Origin: Gammaproteobacteria bacterium
GTDB lineage: Bacteria > Pseudomonadota > Gammaproteobacteria > Granulosicoccales > Granulosicoccaceae
Length of the DNA: 64,000 nucleotides
Direction of reading: 5' to 3'
Assembly: GCA_019634245.1 (NCBI GenBank)
Contig: JAHQVR010000245.1
Location: forward strand, 1-64,000
Part shown: positions 18,818 to 27,942 of the stretch, one piece after another
Numbering within the stretch: position 1 is the first letter of the stretch
How the letters are laid out: each line of letters begins with the position of its first letter
Program-made: the position numbers and the translations under genes
The notes under the pieces: generated by a model
What the model saw: the letters and a program-made list of their open reading frames with translations, nothing else
Told to the model about the DNA's origin: nothing
Databases searched by the model: none

Positions 18818-19798
18818 ATGACATCAACTTCTATCGGGTCGGCCAGGATGATGCGCACCTTTGGCTGGTCCATGCTGAGTGTGCTCGTTGCCTACTTACT
18901 AAGTAACTATCTGATTGTCAGTAAAGGTTGGTCTGGTCTTGGGTCCATCTTTAATGGAGAAGGAGGAGCTCAATCGCTCATCATTCTCGGATTATATATT
19001 GTGGCGATTGGGCTTTCCGTAGTTTATGTGGTCATGTCTGGCGCTAGTACATCGCTGAGAAAAGACTCGGAGAGAATTTCTAATTTTAATGCCTATCTCA
19101 TTCGGGCGTGTTTTTGGGGAGTTCTATTTATAGGACTTGCGGATATGGCCATTTCGTTTTTGCGGGTGGAGGGGTTGCTCGATAGGTTTTTTTCAGAGGA
19201 AATGGTTAAGCAGCTAGGTCGTTCACAATACCGCGGTACTTATGTGCACTATCCATTGCTTGGATTAGGATTGGTATTGGCATTGTTTACCAGAACCTTG
19301 GGCTTTCATTGGTTGGCTTTGTTGATTGTGATTGCAGAACTAGCCATCGTATTTACCCGGTTTATATTTTCCTATGAGCAAGCGTTTATGGGAGATCTTG
19401 TGCGCTTTTGGTACGCCGCCTTGTTTCTTTTCGCCAGTGCTTACACATTGCTTCACGAAGGTCATGTTCGCGTTGACGTTTTCTATCATAGTTTGTCGCG
19501 CCGTTCCAAAGGTGCGGTGAATTCCTTTGGAGCTATTTTCTTAGGCATGAGTTTGTGTTGGACCATTATTCTCATAGGTTTTAAAGGTAAAGCCTCAATA
19601 ATCTATGGTCCTTTGGCTAATTTTGAAGTATCCCAATCAGGTTTTGGGATGTACACCAAATATTGGATGGCGGGCTTTCTTGGAGTTTTCGCGATCACCA
19701 TGTTGATTCAATTTGTGGCTCAGATGTTTGAGTCTTATGCGGATTTTCGCAAAGATCCGGGCGGTCGGGTTGTCGAATCAGAAACTGCGGCTAGCTAG
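18818..19798 (+). CDS. TRAP transporter small permease subunit (DctQ-like), extended
   Basis: 326 residues, much longer than the usual 150-200 of DctQ. The C-terminal part is the recognisable small subunit: YAALFLFASAYTLLHEGHVRVDVFYHSLSRRSKG is the family signature (residues about 205-240), followed by helices near 245-265 and 285-305. The first 190 residues add about five membrane helices (about 16-34, 50-72, 92-113, 140-160, 165-190). The extended N-terminus could provide additional interface with the equally unusual large subunit. The gene is ten bases from the DctM start, so the two are translationally linked. Confidence 0.85.
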   Translation: MTSTSIGSARMMRTFGWSMLSVLVAYLLSNYLIVSKGWSGLGSIFNGEGGAQSLIILGLYIVAIGLSVVYVVMSGASTSLRKDSERISNFNAYLIRACFWGVLFIGLADMAISFLRVEGLLDRFFSEEMVKQLGRSQYRGTYVHYPLLGLGLVLALFTRTLGFHWLALLIVIAELAIVFTRFIFSYEQAFMGDLVRFWYAALFLFASAYTLLHEGHVRVDVFYHSLSRRSKGAVNSFGAIFLGMSLCWTIILIGFKGKASIIYGPLANFEVSQSGFGMYTKYWMAGFLGVFAITMLIQFVAQMFESYADFRKDPGGRVVESETAAS

Positions 19799-19807
19799 GA
19801 ATTCATC

Positions 19808-22459
19808 ATGGAACTACTTTTTCTTGCTCTGCTGATTCTATTGCTCGCTCTGGCACTGGGTTCAGGTTACCCGGTCGCTTTTGCATTACCTGGTGCCGCG
19901 ATAGTAACAATTGCATTGGCCGCAGCAGCGGGTTACCTCTTTGCGGGAAATGTTGATGCCTATTTTGCACAAGATGGGCCGAGTCAGTGGCTCAGTGCTG
20001 GCGTAACGAATTTACGGGGCATCTATTGGGAGGTCGAACGAGACACTCTGATAGCGATACCACTATTTATCTTTATGGGTATCATGCTTCAGCGCTCTAA
20101 GATCGCTGAGGATTTATTGATCACTATGGCGCAGTTGTTTGGACCGGTTCCAGGTGGACTCGGCATTTCGGTTGTCTTCGTCGGGGCCTTGTTAGCCGCC
20201 ACCACTGGTATTGTGGGCGCAACGGTAGTTGCGATGGGATTGATATCGCTACCAGTTATGCTGCGGAACAATTATTCCCAATCTTTAGCTACTGGTACGA
20301 TCGCCGCATCGGGCACGCTTGGGCAAATCATTCCCCCTTCCATCGTTTTAATTATTCTTGCTGATCAATTAGCTAGCGCGACTGATCAGGCGGGTACGGC
20401 TCGGAAGGCTTTGCATAAGGCCGCTACCGGCGAGCTCACTATGCCTTCCGAATTCTCAGTCACATCCACTAGTGCGGGAGAGATGTTTTTAGGCGCTCTG
20501 GTGCCTGGGCTTGTTTTAGTCGGTTTGTACATGACTTACATTCTCGTGTATGCACTATTACGACCGTCCAAAGCACCCGCAGTACATTTCGAGAAAACCC
20601 AATCAGGATCGTTTCTTCTAAAAATGCTCGGTACCTTGGTGCCGCCATTGACGCTGATTTTCCTGGTCCTCGGATCGATCATCACAGGCATTGCGACTGT
20701 GAATCAAGCCGGCGCTATTGGTGCAGCGGGTGCTCTATTGATGGCAGGCTACCGACTCAAAGACGGCAAAAGAAAATACGCGCCAGCCATGCTCGCGGTT
20801 CTAGGCATGGCGGGAATAGCGTTAGCGTTGTATTTTTTCGACACCAATATTAAAAACATTAAAACTGATAGAGACCAGCTTGGGGTTTATGTTTCGATCG
20901 CAGTCGTGTCTATGTTGGTGATTGCATTAATTTGGAGTGGTATTCGAGTCAATCGTGACAACACGCTTCACGAAGTTATGATAGAAACGGCTAAAGCAAC
21001 GTCATTGGTGTTCATTATATTGCTTGGCGCAGCAATGCTCACAGCAGCCTTCAGAGCCTTTGGTGGCGAAGAGTTGGTGCGCGATTTTCTGAACAGCCTG
21101 CCAGGGGGTTTTTGGACGAAATTTGTTATCGTCATGGCCGTCATATTTATACTCGGCTTCTTTCTTGATTTTATCGAGATCGCCGTAGTGGTAGTTCCTA
21201 TTGTGGCACCGATACTATTAGCTGATCCGTCTGCCAACATTACTGCGGTGTGGCTAGGTGTTATGATCGGGCTGAACATTCAGACTTCGTTTCTTACGCC
21301 ACCCTTTGGTTTTGCCTTATTCTATTTGCGTGGCGTTGCGCCCGCCGTGGTCAAAACCATCAATATGTACAAGGGTGTTATTGCGTTTATCGTCTTGCAG
21401 TTGATTGCTCTGGCAATTGTCGGTAACTATCCACCGCTGGTTAATTACTTGCCGAATCGAATGTCTTTGCTGTCTGAGACTGCACCACCGCCTCGTAATC
21501 CAAAACTGCTCTATTGCGTAGATGAATTTACGGCTGCAAGAATCAATCAAAATCAATCGGCTATTCTCGCTGCTATTGATGCTGCAGAGAGCGTAGATTA
21601 CAGCGGGCTTCCAAGTAAGCTTCAAAAGTCGGTCGAAGGTAGTTTTGCGGATACCAAGGAAGCCATTAGTTTGCTCGACAATATCGCGAAAGCGGAAGCG
21701 GACGTGTTGGCCGCCACTGATGCATATCGACCGGTGCACACAGCGGTTCGCGCTATCGATAGGCAGGTGGTGCGCATTGACGATGAACTCAAGGAGCTGG
21801 GCGTCACATTGAACAGATTAAGTGATGACGCTGGTGATGGAGTCAGGAACCAAATCGAACAACACATGACCGGATTGGAGCAGAAGAAAGAACAATTGCT
21901 CGGTGAGATTCCGGAGAATTGGGATGAGATCTATAAAAATTTTACCGATTTGCAAAAGGCTGAGGCCCAAGCTCGGAGAGATTATCGCAAGGTCGCTGAT
22001 AGTAGCTACAAAGCCATTTCAGAATTGAATTCGGTGCTCGTTGGTACAGATTCCCTAGAGCAGTTGGGGCCAAGATTGCTGGAAATGAAAGCACAGATTG
22101 AGGCGAATGAGCCTGCAGATATGGTTGATGTTCTGCAAGACCTATCCAAAGAATTTGGAGCTATCGATGGTGCGAGTAAGATTAAATCAGCTGTATCGGC
22201 CGCCAGAAAAGCACTGCGAGCCAAAACGCCTGATAAAGAGAAAGCTCAGAAAAGCATCGATAAGGCCATCGAAGAATACGATGCGGAAATGAGTTGGCGA
22301 ACTGAAGCACTGTCAAGTGTTGCAGGGCCAATCGCCGAATATGAAGGGGCTATCAAAAGCACCATCGGAATTCGTCAACAAGATCGTTTAACAAGAGAGC
22401 AGGCATTGTATGTGGCTAGGTGTAATGCTGAACATCGCGATATTTCGCTGTTCTTTTAA
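19808..22459 (+). CDS. TRAP transporter large permease (DctM-like) with a long C-terminal extension
   Basis: 883 residues against about 430 for standard DctM. The transport domain is clear: IPLFIFMGIMLQRSKIAEDLL, GALLAATTGIVGATVVAMGL, SGTLGQIIPPSIVLIILADQ, FLDFIEIAVVVVPIVAPIL and NIQTSFLTPPFGFALFYLRG. It is split by a middle insert with extra helices (about residues 190-375). After the last helix (ends near 548) comes a soluble tail of some 330 residues, rich in Glu, Lys, Ala and Asp with heptad-like spacing (AIDRQVVRIDDELKELGV and similar), predicted to form long helices or coiled coils. It should lie on the cytoplasmic or periplasmic face depending on the final helix count. Its role is unknown. 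Confidence 0.88.
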   Translation: MELLFLALLILLLALALGSGYPVAFALPGAAIVTIALAAAAGYLFAGNVDAYFAQDGPSQWLSAGVTNLRGIYWEVERDTLIAIPLFIFMGIMLQRSKIAEDLLITMAQLFGPVPGGLGISVVFVGALLAATTGIVGATVVAMGLISLPVMLRNNYSQSLATGTIAASGTLGQIIPPSIVLIILADQLASATDQAGTARKALHKAATGELTMPSEFSVTSTSAGEMFLGALVPGLVLVGLYMTYILVYALLRPSKAPAVHFEKTQSGSFLLKMLGTLVPPLTLIFLVLGSIITGIATVNQAGAIGAAGALLMAGYRLKDGKRKYAPAMLAVLGMAGIALALYFFDTNIKNIKTDRDQLGVYVSIAVVSMLVIALIWSGIRVNRDNTLHEVMIETAKATSLVFIILLGAAMLTAAFRAFGGEELVRDFLNSLPGGFWTKFVIVMAVIFILGFFLDFIEIAVVVVPIVAPILLADPSANITAVWLGVMIGLNIQTSFLTPPFGFALFYLRGVAPAVVKTINMYKGVIAFIVLQLIALAIVGNYPPLVNYLPNRMSLLSETAPPPRNPKLLYCVDEFTAARINQNQSAILAAIDAAESVDYSGLPSKLQKSVEGSFADTKEAISLLDNIAKAEADVLAATDAYRPVHTAVRAIDRQVVRIDDELKELGVTLNRLSDDAGDGVRNQIEQHMTGLEQKKEQLLGEIPENWDEIYKNFTDLQKAEAQARRDYRKVADSSYKAISELNSVLVGTDSLEQLGPRLLEMKAQIEANEPADMVDVLQDLSKEFGAIDGASKIKSAVSAARKALRAKTPDKEKAQKSIDKAIEEYDAEMSWRTEALSSVAGPIAEYEGAIKSTIGIRQQDRLTREQALYVARCNAEHRDISLFF

Positions 22460-22531
22460 CGCTTAGGATCGCCTTGTGTAGCAATCCGTTCGGTCCTCCA
22501 TCGTTGTGCTACCAGCCAGGAACTGCAGACT

Positions 22532-23659
22532 ATGAGTAAGCCATCATCACAGGCGAACAACATTACCATGGCCACCGGTGGTGAATACTCACTGGCGACC
22601 ATTGGTGCCAAACACGTTATAGACAATGCACTTCCCATGGTGGTTCGAGCGTTAGATCAAATTTTGGAAGAATCTCCCGATCGAGCATCAGAAAATAATC
22701 ACTTGACCTGGTGTTTTTCCGATATGGGTTGTGCTGACGGTGGCACTTCGCTGGATCTTTGGCGCAATGTGCTTTCTCACTTGCGTCGCCGCTCTGATGC
22801 CGATGTTCAAGTGGTTTACGCCGATCAATCCCGTAACGACTTTAATGCATTAGTGTCCATACTTCACGGCCATAGCAGTTTCAAATCCTATCTGGATGAG
22901 TATGATCATGTGCACGCTTTGGAATCTGGCTCGTCCTTTTATCTACCCATATTGCCCGCTAATTCGCTGGATGTAGGATTTTCAGCCACAGCTATGCATT
23001 GGCTCAGCAGTCTTCCGTGCAACATAAGCGATCATGTGCATATGGTGGGAGCGCGTGGTTCTGAGCTCGAGAGCTTCAGCCATCAAGCAGCTCAAGACTG
23101 GCAAACGATTCTAACGCATCGTGCGCGAGAGCTTCGCGCGGGCGGCCGATTGGTATTGATAAACTTTTGTATCGATGATCAAGGGCGCTACTTGGGTAAC
23201 ACCGGCGGTGTGAATATGTTTGATAATTTCAATGCGCTTTGGCAATCCTTTGTAAGCGACGGGGTTATTACCGACGAAGAGTATCAGGCAATGACACTTC
23301 CTCAGTATTACAACACGGTGGAGGAATTTTCCGAACCGTTTGAGGATTCGAACAATGCCGTTTACAAAAAAGGATTGAGATTGGAGGAAATCTCAACTGC
23401 GGTGGTGGCGTGCCCGTTTGCAGAAGATTTTAAGCAACATGGTGACGCAAAGCGATTTGCCAAAGAGTATATTCCAACGATTCGATCCTGGAATGAAAGT
23501 ATCTACTACGGTGCTTTGTCGGCGAATCGTTCCTTGGAAGAGCGTCAAGAAATAATAAACGCCTATTATGCGGCGTACCAATCCCAAGTGGAAAGCAACC
23601 CTTCCGAGCATGGAATGGGTTATGTGCATGCGTATATGAGTATTCGTCATGAAGTGTAG
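22532..23659 (+). CDS. SABATH-family SAM-dependent carboxyl methyltransferase
   Basis: 375 residues. The order of motifs matches the plant-type salicylate/jasmonate carboxyl methyltransferase (SABATH) family: GGEYSLATIGAKHVIDNALP at the start, the SAM-binding FSDMGCADGGTSLDLW (about residues 65-80), VVYADQSRNDFNAL, the substrate-pocket motif SATAMHWLSSLP (about 151-162) and RARELRAGGRLVLINF. Family members methylate carboxylates, less often nitrogen, of small acids. Such genes occur in bacteria but are far better known in plants. It lies 72 bp after the TRAP permease gene on the same strand and may be co-transcribed, suggesting the imported acid or a derivative is methylated; that is inference. 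Confidence 0.8.
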   Translation: MSKPSSQANNITMATGGEYSLATIGAKHVIDNALPMVVRALDQILEESPDRASENNHLTWCFSDMGCADGGTSLDLWRNVLSHLRRRSDADVQVVYADQSRNDFNALVSILHGHSSFKSYLDEYDHVHALESGSSFYLPILPANSLDVGFSATAMHWLSSLPCNISDHVHMVGARGSELESFSHQAAQDWQTILTHRARELRAGGRLVLINFCIDDQGRYLGNTGGVNMFDNFNALWQSFVSDGVITDEEYQAMTLPQYYNTVEEFSEPFEDSNNAVYKKGLRLEEISTAVVACPFAEDFKQHGDAKRFAKEYIPTIRSWNESIYYGALSANRSLEERQEIINAYYAAYQSQVESNPSEHGMGYVHAYMSIRHEV

Positions 23660-23806
23660 GCTCTTCTAATGAGTTGATGGGAAACTCAGAAGCTGTATGC
23701 ATTGCAAACTATAGTGTCGAGAAAACTCGATCCAGGACTAAATGGTGTTGCGTCGGTCACAGAGTTTGAGACTGATGGAAAGTGAAATCTGCTTCCTGGC
23801 GGCAAG

Positions 23807-23857
23807 AGTTGGTGTGGCTTGAACGCCACACCAACTGCTCTTTGTTTATTTATTTTC
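23807..23857 (+). terminator. Strong terminator after the SABATH gene
   Basis: A 12-bp perfect stem AGTTGGTGTGGC / GCCACACCAACT around a six-base loop is followed by the T-rich run GCTCTTTGTTTATTTATTTT. It ends the plus-strand TRAP/SABATH unit and abuts the end of the convergent binding-protein gene; the reverse orientation lacks a T tract. Confidence 0.8.
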
Positions 23858-24902
23858 TTAAGTTTGTCCAAATCGTATCGTAAACCGCTTGCACTTCCTG
23901 TGAGCAAGCCTGTACAAATGACCCGACCGGAGTTGGAGGAGGATTTGATTCGGGCGAACTTTTAACGGCGTCATTGAGTAGCTCGCTTGCACCCGTCACA
24001 CCAGCCGTGTACTGAGCGTAGTTCGTAACGGCAGCTGCGTTTTCCGGTTCAAGAAGAAAATTCATGAACTTTAGTGCGTTGTCGCGATTTGGTGCTTCCT
24101 TGAGAAGCACTACGTTGTCCATCCATACAACATAACCCTCTTTGGGGTAGGCATACTCAATATTAGCGCCTTCTTCTCTTGCCTTTGCGCCGAAACCACT
24201 CCAAATCATGCCAACCGATGCATCTCCTGACACAAGCACGTCTTTTGCTACGTCTGATCCAAAGGACGCCCAATGAGGTTTTGCCGCTTGAACGAGATCA
24301 TTTAGTTGTTTGAGCTGTTCCCGATCTGAAGTGCATTGGGGTATGTCTAGGTAGATTGATGCTAGTGCGAGGACTTCGCCCTGGCTATCCAGCACATTGA
24401 TCTTCCCTTGAACTTCTTCTGGGGGATCGAAAATCATTGCTAGCGTATTTATGTCACCTTGATAAACATCGCGATTTACAGAAAAGCTGGTTGAACCCCA
24501 CTGATACGGAATTGAGCTTTTGCGACCCGGATCGAATCCAACATCAACCCACTCAGTCATTATGTTGTCAAAATTACTCAGCTCGGATGGTTCAAATGTG
24601 TCTAGCAAGCCATCGGCTAACATTATTTCAACCATATAATCGCCGGGCACAGCTACATCGTAACTTCCCATTTTTCCAGCTTTTAAGGTCGCTAGCATAG
24701 CCTCATTCGAATCGAAGGTATCCATTGTGACTTCGATGTCATACTCTTCTGAGAATTTGTCTAGCAACTCTTGGGGTATGTACTCAAACCAGTGGTAAAT
24801 TGACAGTTTGCCTTCCGCGTGAACGGTACCTGTCGCGAGTCCTACACCCATTGCTAACGTGACCGTGGGTAGCCATGTAAGGCAAGGTTTTATTCTGATC
24901 AT
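23850..24902 (-). CDS. Polyamine-type ABC transporter substrate-binding protein (PotD/PotF-like)
   Basis: 350 residues with a signal peptide ending at VHAEG. The mature protein follows the PotD/PotF pattern: LSIYHWFEYIPQELLDKF, VTMDTFDSNEAMLATLKAG, YDVAVPGDYMVEIM, and SIPYQWGSTSFSVNRD. In PotF-type proteins acidic and aromatic residues hold the amine groups of putrescine or spermidine. The late position in the operon, after both permease genes, is unusual. With the amine dehydrogenase and aminotransferase encoded nearby, the ligand is probably an amine but not necessarily a polyamine. Confidence 0.87.
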   Translation of the reverse strand: MIRIKPCLTWLPTVTLAMGVGLATGTVHAEGKLSIYHWFEYIPQELLDKFSEEYDIEVTMDTFDSNEAMLATLKAGKMGSYDVAVPGDYMVEIMLADGLLDTFEPSELSNFDNIMTEWVDVGFDPGRKSSIPYQWGSTSFSVNRDVYQGDINTLAMIFDPPEEVQGKINVLDSQGEVLALASIYLDIPQCTSDREQLKQLNDLVQAAKPHWASFGSDVAKDVLVSGDASVGMIWSGFGAKAREEGANIEYAYPKEGYVVWMDNVVLLKEAPNRDNALKFMNFLLEPENAAAVTNYAQYTAGVTGASELLNDAVKSSPESNPPPTPVGSFVQACSQEVQAVYDTIWTNLRK

Positions 24903-24931
24903 GCTCTTTCCTATTTTGGTTGTATAAATTG

Positions 24932-25747
24932 CTAGTGTTTATTTTTGCCCAATCTTCCTACAAGGTAAGACAAGGTAACAATGCCGACAGAAAATGCAAG
25001 TAAAAGGGATGAAATAGCCATGATATTCGGCTTAATTCCTTGCTTCACTGCACCAAAAATTGCTGTGGGCAAAGTTTCAATACCCGCTCCTTTCACAAAA
25101 TTAGTGATAATGAAATCGTCCAAAGAAATGATAAAAGCCAATAAAAACCCCGAAATAATTCCTGGTACCATTAGGGGTAGCAGGATGAGTTTGAAGGCCT
25201 CCCAACGCGTAGCGTATAGATCTTGTGCCGCCTGTTCGTACACTGTTTCGATTCCCTGCATGCGCGCTGCGATCGGTAGGTAGGCGAAGGGTATACAGAA
25301 CACAATATGGGCAAGTAGAATGGTGGTGTAGCCCGTTTTAATACCGATAGCGGAAAAGAATATAAGTGTCGCAACAGCGGTGACTATTTCAGGCACCATA
25401 AGAGGCATATTAATTATTCCAAAGCTTATTTTTTGGCCTCGAAAGAATCCAGAGCGAATCATTCCAACTGCGGTTGACACTGCAATTATTGTTGCAGAGG
25501 TTGCTGCCAGTAGTGCGATAGTTAGTGAGTTCAGCGCCGCTTTTTTAAATTTAGGCGACTCAACCCCAAAAAACACATCTTCGTACCAGCGTAAGGAAAA
25601 GCCTCCCCATTTCGTTATGGATTCACTGTCGTTGAATGAGTAAATCATAACTATTAACAATGGTGCATAGAGAAGAAACAAGCAAAAGATAGTAATGCCT
25701 GAAAATCCCGGGAAGTGTCGAACGTCCAGATTTTGTTTAAACATCAA
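24932..25747 (-). CDS. ABC transporter permease, PotC/PotI-like
   Basis: 271 residues with six membrane helices: N-terminal [21 protein letters not shown] (about 18-38), then four central helices and a last one near residues 240-262. The cytoplasmic EAA loop that docks on the ATPase is visible as [22 protein letters not shown]. The N-terminal [22 protein letters not shown] is characteristic of the second permease of spermidine/putrescine importers. It lies between the other permease and the binding-protein gene. Confidence 0.88.
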   Translation of the reverse strand: MMFKQNLDVRHFPGFSGITIFCLFLLYAPLLIVMIYSFNDSESITKWGGFSLRWYEDVFFGVESPKFKKAALNSLTIALLAATSATIIAVSTAVGMIRSGFFRGQKISFGIINMPLMVPEIVTAVATLIFFSAIGIKTGYTTILLAHIVFCIPFAYLPIAARMQGIETVYEQAAQDLYATRWEAFKLILLPLMVPGIISGFLLAFIISLDDFIITNFVKGAGIETLPTAIFGAVKQGIKPNIMAISSLLLAFSVGIVTLSYLVGRLGKNKH

Positions 25748-25855
25748 ACCTGCCTCTGGTCAACACTGTCACCCAATAGATTCTCATTGATTGTGGTGTT
25801 GATGTTGCCTTGAAATAGGGTTGACTGGCAGTTAAGCATGGGACATTGGGCACGT

Positions 25856-26782
25856 TCACGATGTGTTGACCTTGTATTGCGAACGTGCGTAGAAGGTGAG
25901 GGCAATCAATACCATAGTAAGCAAAATCATGGATGCAGCCGCACCGAAAGGCCAATTACCTGCAGCTCCTTTGAACTGTTCTTCTATTAAAGAACCAATC
26001 ATGAAATTTTTCGCACCACCGAGTAAGTCTGGTGCTAAGAAAGCACCTAGGCTGGGAACAAAAACCATTATGCAGCCGGCGAAAATTCCAGGTTTTATGG
26101 ACGGCAGAATCACCTTAGTGAGTGAATACCATCGGGACGCATACAGATCGGCCGCCGCCTCCGACAACGCAAAGTTATACCGTTCCACGCTTGCATAAAT
26201 TGGCAGTGCCATAAATGGTAAATAAGAATAAAAAAGACCCAGCTGTACCGCAAAATTAGTGTTTATCATGTGAATTGGTTCATTGATGATACCCAGCGTT
26301 AGCAGCCACTGATTAATTGGACCGGTATCGCGAATTAGAAATTTCATTGATATAGTTCGAATAAGCAGATTCACCCAATAGGGAATGGTCAGTAGAAACA
26401 GCCATATCGTTTTTTGGCGCGTAGGCCTTGTGGCAATAAACCAAGCCGTAGGTAAACCAATGGCGAGACAGAGTATTGTTGCAAGAGCGGCCTGCCATAG
26501 CGATCTCCAGAAAATGCTGATGTAAGTCCATTCAATTTTTGGAGGCTCATCACCGAACAATCCGCGATCGAAAATAAACTGGTCATAGGCTGCTAATGAA
26601 AATTCCCAGATCACCCCGCCGCGAAATTCTTTTGTGAGAAAGGAGTAAATCAGCATAGTGCCAACAGGCACTAGTAAAAATATTCCGATAACCAACCATG
26701 AAGGCAACATAAGCCAAGGGCCCAAGCCCTGATAAGTTTGGCTCTGGCTAGAGAGCCTTTGGCTGGCAAATTCACCGGACAT
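25856..26782 (-). CDS. ABC transporter permease, PotB/PotH-like
   Basis: 308 residues and six membrane helices, with the first at about residues 24-48. PotB/PotH features include LLVPVGTMLIYSFLTKEFRGGV, IPYWVNLLIRTISMKFLIRDTGPIN, the EAA loop LSEAAADLYASRWYSLTKVILPS and GAFLAPDLLGGAKNFMIGSLIEEQF. It pairs with the permease at 24932 to form the membrane channel. A 92-bp gap separates it from the upstream ATPase gene. Confidence 0.88.
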   Translation of the reverse strand: MSGEFASQRLSSQSQTYQGLGPWLMLPSWLVIGIFLLVPVGTMLIYSFLTKEFRGGVIWEFSLAAYDQFIFDRGLFGDEPPKIEWTYISIFWRSLWQAALATILCLAIGLPTAWFIATRPTRQKTIWLFLLTIPYWVNLLIRTISMKFLIRDTGPINQWLLTLGIINEPIHMINTNFAVQLGLFYSYLPFMALPIYASVERYNFALSEAAADLYASRWYSLTKVILPSIKPGIFAGCIMVFVPSLGAFLAPDLLGGAKNFMIGSLIEEQFKGAAGNWPFGAAASMILLTMVLIALTFYARSQYKVNTS

Positions 26783-26874
26783 CGTAGTGGCATCCCAAAT
26801 GAGTCCAGATCGGACAAGTAAAAAATGTGCGCCTTTCAGAGATCAATTGGCGAGCTATTTTCGATTGACAGAAA

Positions 26875-27942
26875 TTAATCACTTAACAATCTCAATGCTT
26901 CAGAATTGATCTGGACAGAAACCGATTCACCGGTCGATGGGGTTCGGTTTTCGGTAGTGTTTTGTTGGCGAACAGTAATTAATACATTTTGAGGAGTTCT
27001 AACGCCGATTAACAGGTCAGTGCCGAGGTATGTATGTCGTTCTACAACGCCCGTTAATTGACCTTCTGAGGGTTCAGAAAAACAGATGCTCTCTGGACGA
27101 ATGGATACATGGCCTGGCCCTGTTTGTGAACTGCTGGCTGCTCTACATAGAACTTCAGTACCACCCTCTAGTACACAGACAGCTATACCATCTGAAATCG
27201 AACGCACCATTACTTCCAGTATATTGGTATCTCCAATGAAGTCAGCAACAAAGCGGTTTTCGGGGGATTCATAAATACTTTGAGGTGTGCCTACTTGTTG
27301 AAGTTCGCCGTTTGCCATAACTGCGATACGATCAGACATCGTTATGGCTTCCTCTTGATCGTGAGTGACAAACACAAAGGTGATTTCCGTTTCGTGCTGG
27401 ATTTGTTGTAGTTCGTATCGCACTTCTTGTCGAAGTTTTAAGTCCAAAGCCGATAGAGGTTCATCAAGTAAAAGTACCTTAGGATTTGGGGCTAGTGCCC
27501 GGGCCAAAGCGACTCTTTGTTGTTGACCTCCGGATAGTTGCGAGGGCATTCGATCTGCCAAATTATCCAGCTGAACTAGATCTAAAACATGCATTGCTCT
27601 ACTGTGGGATTCCTGTTCATTTTTTTTCAACCGCCTTAAGCCAAACATAACGTTGTCAAGAACTGACATATGTGGAAACAAAGCATATTGCTGAAAAACA
27701 GTGTTGACAGGGCGTTCATTCGGACTCAGACCCTGTAAGCTTTCTCCGAATAATGCAATATCTCCTGATGTCGTGTACTCAAATCCAGCGATACATCTAA
27801 GGAGAGTTGTCTTTCCGCAACCCGATGGACCCAATAAAGTAAAAAATTCGTTGTCTAAAATCGATAACGAAAGTTCGTGCAGGGCTGTCGTATTACCATA
27901 GAGTTTGGTGACCTTCCGTACATCGATTGCGGTGTCAGTCAT
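26875..27942 (-). CDS. ABC transporter ATP-binding protein, PotA/PotG-like
   Basis: 355 residues. All ABC motifs are intact: Walker A LLGPSGCGKTTLLR (about 36-49), Q loop FQQYALFPHM, signature QLSGGQQQRVALARAL, Walker B VLLLDEPLSALD and switch His THDQEE. The C-terminal 120 residues form the TOBE regulatory region (GHVSIRPESICF). ATG start at 27942 overlaps the last eight bases of the upstream flavoprotein gene, so the dehydrogenase and transporter are translationally coupled. It energises the permeases encoded just downstream. Confidence 0.92.
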   Translation of the reverse strand: MTDTAIDVRKVTKLYGNTTALHELSLSILDNEFFTLLGPSGCGKTTLLRCIAGFEYTTSGDIALFGESLQGLSPNERPVNTVFQQYALFPHMSVLDNVMFGLRRLKKNEQESHSRAMHVLDLVQLDNLADRMPSQLSGGQQQRVALARALAPNPKVLLLDEPLSALDLKLRQEVRYELQQIQHETEITFVFVTHDQEEAITMSDRIAVMANGELQQVGTPQSIYESPENRFVADFIGDTNILEVMVRSISDGIAVCVLEGGTEVLCRAASSSQTGPGHVSIRPESICFSEPSEGQLTGVVERHTYLGTDLLIGVRTPQNVLITVRQQNTTENRTPSTGESVSVQINSEALRLLSD

